Shown here: piece by piece, positions 58,925 through 64,000 of the stretch
Position numbering within the stretch: the first letter of the stretch is position 1
Layout: every line of letters begins with the position of its first letter
Source: Polyporus tsugae
Taxonomy: Eukaryota > Basidiomycota > Agaricomycetes > Polyporales > Polyporaceae
DNA: 64,000 bases
Assembly: GCA_024305745.1 (NCBI GenBank)
Contig: JAHRBS010000005.1
Span: 744,001 to 808,000, forward strand
Direction: 5' to 3'
Notes under the pieces: model-generated
What the model was told of the DNA's origin: nothing
Databases searched by the model: none
What the model saw: the letters and a program-made list of their open reading frames with translations, nothing else
Made by a program: the position numbers and the translations under genes

Positions 58925-61115
58925 ATGGCTGCCGGGACGATTCCTCTGGAAAGCCTCCTACACCTTCCGACGCTGGATGAGACGTACGGGGCGCTCCTAA
59001 TTGGGACGTTTGTTAGCCTTCTGTGAGTCGTTTTGCCCCTGGGGTCCTTGACGACCGACGCTGACAAGTGTCGAATCCTCTCACCAGCCTTTACGGCGTC
59101 GTCGTTCATCAGGCCTACCGCTACACCCAGATGTACAAGGACGACAGTCTTGCGATCAAGCTCACGGTACGACTTTCTCGTCAGTGTCGCCCTTTCGTCC
59201 ACAGCTGAGCAACAGCCCAGGTGTTTGTTCTGATGTCAGTCCATCGCGCCGTAACAGCTCACCTCAAGCTGATCCTCTCCTCTACCAGCACCATAGACAC
59301 CGTTCATACTGTCGTCTCCGCCCACGCGTGGTGCGTGTTCCGCTTACGCAACCCAAGGAGCACTTACCGATGCCATCTCTTGCCCAGCTATGCGTATCTG
59401 GTATCCCACTACTTCACCCCTCTGGCGCTGTTAGAAGGAATCTGGTATGTCCTCGGTTTCATAGTCTATCTCTATCGCGCACTGGCCAAAGCGATTCGCG
59501 TGCTGTAGGTCAATTCAAGTGAGTCGCTGGTGGCGTGTGGAACAGCACAAATTTATGTGGCTATGTATTATACCTCAAGTGTCAACCTGTTCTTGCGGTG
59601 AGTGCTCCAAGCAATCGCAGGTATAAGCTGCTCACGACATTCTGTCGTTATCAGGGACTCGGGGTCTTGGTGTCCCAGTCGTACGTCACTGCATTTAATC
59701 CTTGAACACTGAACCGGGATTGACAGCCTCGTACATAGATTCTTCACGCGTCGCGTGTATATCAGTGCGTCGTTCCCTTCCCGCGTGTTCCTTTCCATCC
59801 CGGTGCTGAATCAGAGCGCAGTCAGTCGCAAGTACAGGATCCTGGTAGCCGCCTCAGTATGCGCCCTAAATCCGTCCTTTGCTGCTTACTGAACTCCGTA
59901 CAGCTACTCCTCACTCTCGCTACATTCGGTGAGTGCGATGCCTCAGATTAGCTTGGGAGTATCGGTGGACTGACCGAATTCGGTACAGGGTGTGCGGTGG
60001 GTAGGTCCTCCCTTTAGGGACAGTCACCTTCATCCTACTAACCTCTGGAACTTCAACTTAGCTGGTACAGTGATAGCGTCTGTCAATCTCATTAAAGAGA
60101 TGCTAGACGGGTGCGCTGATATGTCTGGTTTCCAGCTTCAAGCTACGCGTGTTCACACAGTACGAACACTACTACGTAAGCGCGAAGAAACCCGCCTTGA
60201 TCGAGTGTCTGCCTGATCATGTCTACAGTGGATTGACTCTGCTGCATGTGCCTGTGCGGTCGTGGCAGATATGCTTACAACCAGCGTTCTTATCTTCACG
60301 TTGAGAAGCAGCCGGACTGGGTTCAGGCGGTATGTCCCTACCGCTGATTTGTGCTCCGCTCCTGTGCTGATATTGTCGAAGAACGGACACCCTCATAAAC
60401 AGCTTGGTGCTGTACTCCATCAACACGGGTGCGTTCACTCATATTGCATCCCGAGGATATCGATCTGACCCGATGTAGGTCTGCTCATTGGGTATTCCAT
60501 CGAGTGCCCTCGAAATGCCGAGAGAGAACTGAATTGCTTTCGTTCGTCGGGTATAGGATCATCAACTGCCTGGCTTTGGTTTTCGTGAGTGTCCACAGCC
60601 ATCACTCAGCTGACATTGGCTGGATCATATACTCAATGGTACCTGCGATGACGCCAGGCTATCGCTCGTCCGGACACCTTCATTTGGATCGCGCTCGAGA
60701 TCGTGGCCGTAAGACGTGAGTCCTGTCTGTCCACACCTTTGTCAGAACGCTGACCGAACGCCGTTCAGTGTACACTAATTCAGTGATGGCAGTGTATGTC
60801 GCTGCAGACAATCCTCCCTGGGACCTTGCATACTGACGTACGACTTTCTCAACTCCATATTCCAGACTGAATTCACGGCGGTCGCTGAGGGAAGCTCATG
60901 GTGACGAGATGGAGCTCACCGCAGGGGGGTTCTACAACACCCCAATGCATGATAGTGGACCACCTCGGGTTGAGTTCCCTGCGTCGTTTCTCGTTCGATA
61001 TTACAGGCTTATCGTGTCCTTGATTGCACAGACGCCGAGTAATCTCCAAGCGTTGGAGGATTCCAAAGCAGCTATCGACTTGACGGCATCAGCACCGATC
61101 GGCGCGGCGTTCTGA
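58925..61115 (+). CDS. DUF6534 multi-pass membrane protein, copy 2
   Basis: ATG at 58925: MAAGTIPLESLLHLPTLDET, then YGALLIGTFVSLL, LYGVVVHQAYRYTQMYKDDS, DTVHTVVSAH, YAYLVSHYFTPLALLEGIW, HRFFTRRVYI, SRKYRILVAAS, LLLTLATFG. The DUF6534 domain follows: WIDSAACACAVVADMLTTSV, LIFTLRSSRTGFRR, TDTLINSLVLYSINTG, DTFIWIALEIVA, VYTNSVMA, LNSRRSLREAHGDEMELTAG. The last exon is long and ends DLTASAPIGAAF at 61115. About a dozen small exons are needed; each of the segments above is bordered by a good GT and AG. Residues before the first helix and the LNSRRSLR motif after the last are family hallmarks. Function is unknown; the seven-helix layout suggests a receptor or transporter-like role (inference). 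Confidence 0.78.
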
Positions 61116-61864
61116 GGGGCGCATGAAGTTCGCGCCGTGCATGCTCTCGTTTGGCGCAGTTTCCCATTCTCGTTTCGGAGGACAATGGCTCGTATGAGAA
61201 CCTTGGTAGCGGTCGGAACCACCCTTGTATTATGACTTGGACAAGCGGCTCTCAGCGTCTGCAGGATTCCTCTCTAGATGACCACGACGTCAAAAGCCCG
61301 CGCACAAACCTTCGAAGTCGCACGCCCCGTGAGAGGAACGTCAAGTGTGATACCAAGCAGCCGGCCCAACATATTGGGCGTCGTTGATATGTTTATAAGC
61401 CGCGGTTCAGCTTCATTCCATAGCACCGTCAATGCTGTGTTAAGGGAGTGGTATGTACTGCACAGTTACAAGCCACCATGATACTGAAAAATCAATCCAT
61501 CTGTAACGCGCCGAAAGGCTACTAGCACTTATGGCGGCTGCCACGTGCTATCGGCGCCTAGGTTGAGACGAGTACACTTTTTTCCGCTCATCCAGAGCTC
61601 TCATCGACCCCTTGTCTACCGCCGTGGCAAATTCTATCGCGGTGAGTACGTTTTCACTTGTTTCCTGGATGTTTGCGTTTCCAGAAAGCGCAGGCAGAAC
61701 GTGGCTTCGTGCGAACCTGTCTCGGCAGGCAAACCGCGAACCACAAAGCTACTCTAAGGCTACACGGCGACCCGACGTCGGCGACAACATAATTTCTGAC
61801 GTGCCCTTTTTCAGCCATCCATCCTTGTAGACAGCCGCTGCGTTCTGCGATACTGTTGTGGGCT
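61116..61864. other. Intergenic upstream of the F-box-like gene
   Basis: No gene was recognised. Confidence 0.4.
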
Positions 61865-63318
61865 ATGAGCGGCATCCATCCGCTTCACGTCGCCGCTTCG
61901 TCTAAATTTCCCGGTGTTCCCCTCACCGTCGCCCTCCCCTTCGACCTCGAATGCGCAATCCTCGATCAAGTCTCCAACGACTTTGTTGCACTTTGGCCGT
62001 GCACTCTCGTTTGCCGTGAATGGGCTTCAATAGCTCAGCAGCGCCTCTTCCGCTCGGTCTTCATCGATCTCGAGCCGGTCCAGGGGGGTACGACGGGCGA
62101 CGATCAGAGCTGCGATCCAACACAGCTCCAGAGATTCTTAGACTTCCTAGATGGTAGCCCCCACCTCGCAAGGTCTGTGCTTACAGTCACGGTACATGGA
62201 GGCACCATACCGTCCCTCGCCGGCTTCATTCGAGCGTTGCTTTCTAAGACTCCGCGCCTCCGTACCCTGGTTCTGTCCATGATCACGCTCGATCCAGACA
62301 CCATTTCGGAATTGCCCTTGCTCGACGCTCCCGCTCAAAGTGACATCGACGGTCCATCCCCTCGCGCCGTCATCGACATGCTAGAGCTCTCGTGGTGCGA
62401 AATCAATGGAGCAAGGTCCCTCCTCGACATCCTCCGCCTTTTTTCTCGCATTCGTAAAATAACCGTCTTCACCTCTGACGGGAGATCCGACATCGATGGT
62501 CCCAATGTGTTGGATCTGCACCCGTCTACCGTTCCGGTGATCGAAAGCGTCGTGCTGGACGGCGTGCACTCCGACTTGCCCGCGTTCCTGCATTCCACCC
62601 TCCGCGCATCGTCTCTGCCCGATGGCGCGCTCCAGTCCATCCGGATACGACTGACCCAAACGCCTGACCTCGAAGGCTTGCTGCTGCCCTGCCTGCTTGG
62701 CGCACGCGGGCACCTCCGTAAGCTCCACCTTGACCTGGACCGCCGCCTCCTCTTGGTGGTGCCGCGTAAGTGCCGTCCACCCAAGGTTCGACAGACTTGG
62801 TATACTGACTCGGACGCCACGCGCAGAAATAGTCTTTGCACGTTGGGACGCACTCGTCGACTGCATCGCATCATGCACCGCGCTGGAATCCTTGACCTTC
62901 GCGATAGAGGGGAAGCATCAATCACGCACGCCCTACATGGACTACTTGCGAGCCGTCTTCCCGGCCTACGCCCGCCTCGTGTATCCCCCGCCGCCGTCCC
63001 TGCACTCGATCACGTTCAAGGTGCAGGAGGGCTTCAAAGACAGCGAGGACGAGGATGAGGGGGTGCGGGAGGTCCTCGAGGTTATCGCCGACGGGGAGCA
63101 CTGGCGCCGGGCTGGATGCGGAGCTCTCGGCGCACCGGGAGCTCGCGCGTTTGGCGTTCGTGTTTTTTAACAGAGACGGGCACCCGGCTGAGGAAGACAA
63201 GGTGCGAATCGTGGGCACGCTGGAGCGCGTGTTGCCGAGGCTGGTGAAGAGGCGGATCCTTGGAATAGAGCTGAAGCCTCCTCCCACGGACAGGCAAGCA
63301 TTGTTGTACGAGATCTAG
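61865..63318 (+). CDS. F-box-like/LRR-type hypothetical protein with a possible frameshift near the 3' end
   Basis: ATG at 61865 (MSGIHPLHVAASSKFPGVPL). An F-box-like N-terminus: LPFDLECAILDQVSNDFVAL, then WPCTLVCREWASIAQQRLFR. A leucine-rich region follows (LTVTVHGGTIPSLAGFI, LRTLVLSMITLDP, IDMLELSWCEINGARSLLDI). An intron at about 62764-62826 (donor GTAAGT, acceptor CGCAG) joins to IVFARWDALVDCIASCTALE. The second exon reads on to DGEHWRR near 63110 in one frame, while the natural continuation (GLDAELSAHRELARLAFVFF, ending RQALLYEI at 63318) lies in the next frame. No fitting intron was seen, so a one-base insertion or a sequence error is suspected. In the unshifted frame the protein ends at 63170. 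Confidence 0.78.
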
Positions 63319-63606
63319 CGGCGGTGAGTCCTTCCCTCGTGCTGAACCTTCCCACCTTGCATCTGACCTTATGTGCACTGTCCCCGTCTGCTTGTAGTGG
63401 GGAGGGGCAAGGCCTACAAACACTCGTGGACAGCTTTGTCAGCAAGCGCCGACAAGGAATACGGTCGTTTCGCCTCTTCCCCCTACTCCCTGTCACTCTC
63501 CACTATAATGACTGTATGGATACGTATACGCGACGTATGGTTTTAGGTAAACTATGATAATAGCTGGTAGCGTAACAGACTGTAGAATTAACGCAATTCT
63601 AGCTTA
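63319..63606. other. Tail-to-tail intergenic spacer
   Basis: No feature seen. Confidence 0.4.
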
Positions 63607-64000
63607 CTATGCGCGCGTCCGATACCGCTCCACGGCCGCCAGCAACGCCTCGAGCTTCTGAGGGCGATTCGGGATCTTCGACTTCAACGGGACGCCAGCA
63701 TCTTTGAAACGCTTCCGATGGACTTCCAACTGCTCCTCCAACTGAGCTTTGGTCATCCCCTCGATCGTGGCCGGCTCGATGATCAGCTCCGTCTCCGCCA
63801 CCTTCCTAGCTGCCTCCTGTTCTCGCTTCTCCCGCTCTTCTCGCTCGCGCGCCTTCTGGTCCGCATTCGCGATGGCTTCCTCGACGTGTGCCTTACAGCG
63901 GACCTTCTCCATACCGCTGTCGTCGAGCGCGCGCGCCTCACCTCGGATGTACTTGTAGTCCTCGTCTGTGAACACGTGATGGGATTCAACGCGATGGTGG
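63607..64000 (-). CDS. C-terminal part of an unidentified charged, helical protein (runs off the window)
   Basis: The minus-strand frame is open from the window end to the stop at 63607, so only the last 130 codons or so are seen. It contains a long, highly charged helix (ARERE-EREKREQEAARKVAE) followed by a SAP-like helix pair (MTKAQLEEQLEVHRKRFKDA, then KIPNRPQKLEALLAAVERYR). I do not recognise the protein. The SAP-like end would suggest nucleic-acid binding, but this is weak. The real start lies beyond 64000. Confidence 0.65.
   Translation of the reverse strand, partial: HHRVESHHVFTDEDYKYIRGEARALDDSGMEKVRCKAHVEEAIANADQKAREREEREKREQEAARKVAETELIIEPATIEGMTKAQLEEQLEVHRKRFKDAGVPLKSKIPNRPQKLEALLAAVERYRTRA

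Noticed and set aside
1..64000. CRISPR arrays, operons, phage or plasmid genes, rRNA genes
   Set aside because: The genome is eukaryotic with spliceosomal introns; no regularly spaced repeats, no polycistronic layout and no rRNA-like sequence were seen.

Overview
This window is nuclear DNA of a filamentous basidiomycete, most likely an Agaricomycete and possibly a polypore (inference). Genes are split by many 50-60 bp GT-AG introns, lie on both strands without operons, and belong to families typical of mushroom-forming fungi: a polyporopepsin-like aspartic peptidase, DUF6534 membrane proteins, F-box/LRR proteins, HET-domain proteins and a Kre6/Skn1 glucan-synthesis protein. There is no sign of a bacterial, plasmid or viral genome.

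Left flank (1-15.4 kb) is mostly conserved housekeeping: a truncated multi-pass membrane protein (1-573, minus), a secreted aspartic peptidase (2705-4242, minus), a coiled-coil protein resembling augmin subunit HAUS3 (5058-7188, plus), the initiator-tRNA modifying enzyme Rit1 (7477-9273, plus), a PalB/Rim13 calpain of the alkaline-pH pathway (9382-13007, minus), an intron-containing tRNA-Ala(AGC) (13289-13371, minus) and a GNAT-fold protein (14064-15419, plus).

Centre (15.7-45.2 kb) is an accessory block: six HET-domain genes (called HET-A to HET-E and HET-G here) and two decayed relics (F1, F2). Every HET gene is built alike: one exon for a short leader plus HET domain, one phase-0 intron at the same place, and one exon for a C-terminal region of unrecognised type that carries an invariant H-x-C-x3-H-x3-W-x4-[KR]-[TD]-F motif. 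A, B, C and D form one subfamily; E, G and the relics form a second. Two isoprenylcysteine methyltransferase-like genes alternate with HET-A and HET-B. HET-B carries an apparent frameshift. A 1.07-kb element with 48-bp imperfect terminal inverted repeats lies between HET-C and HET-D. A single-copy Kre6/Skn1 gene (40347-42729) sits inside the block. HET domains are known for allorecognition and programmed cell death in fungi; the picture is of a birth-and-death gene cluster.

Right flank (45.2-64 kb) starts with about 4 kb without a convincing gene, then an F-box/LRR gene (minus), a DUF6534 membrane protein (plus), a membrane-anchored LRR protein (minus), clathrin light chain (plus), a second DUF6534 gene (plus), a second F-box-like gene (plus) and the 3' end of an unidentified charged protein (minus).

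Exon borders were placed by eye from splice consensus, reading-frame continuity and family resemblance. Gene ends are more certain than internal small exons. No database search was run.
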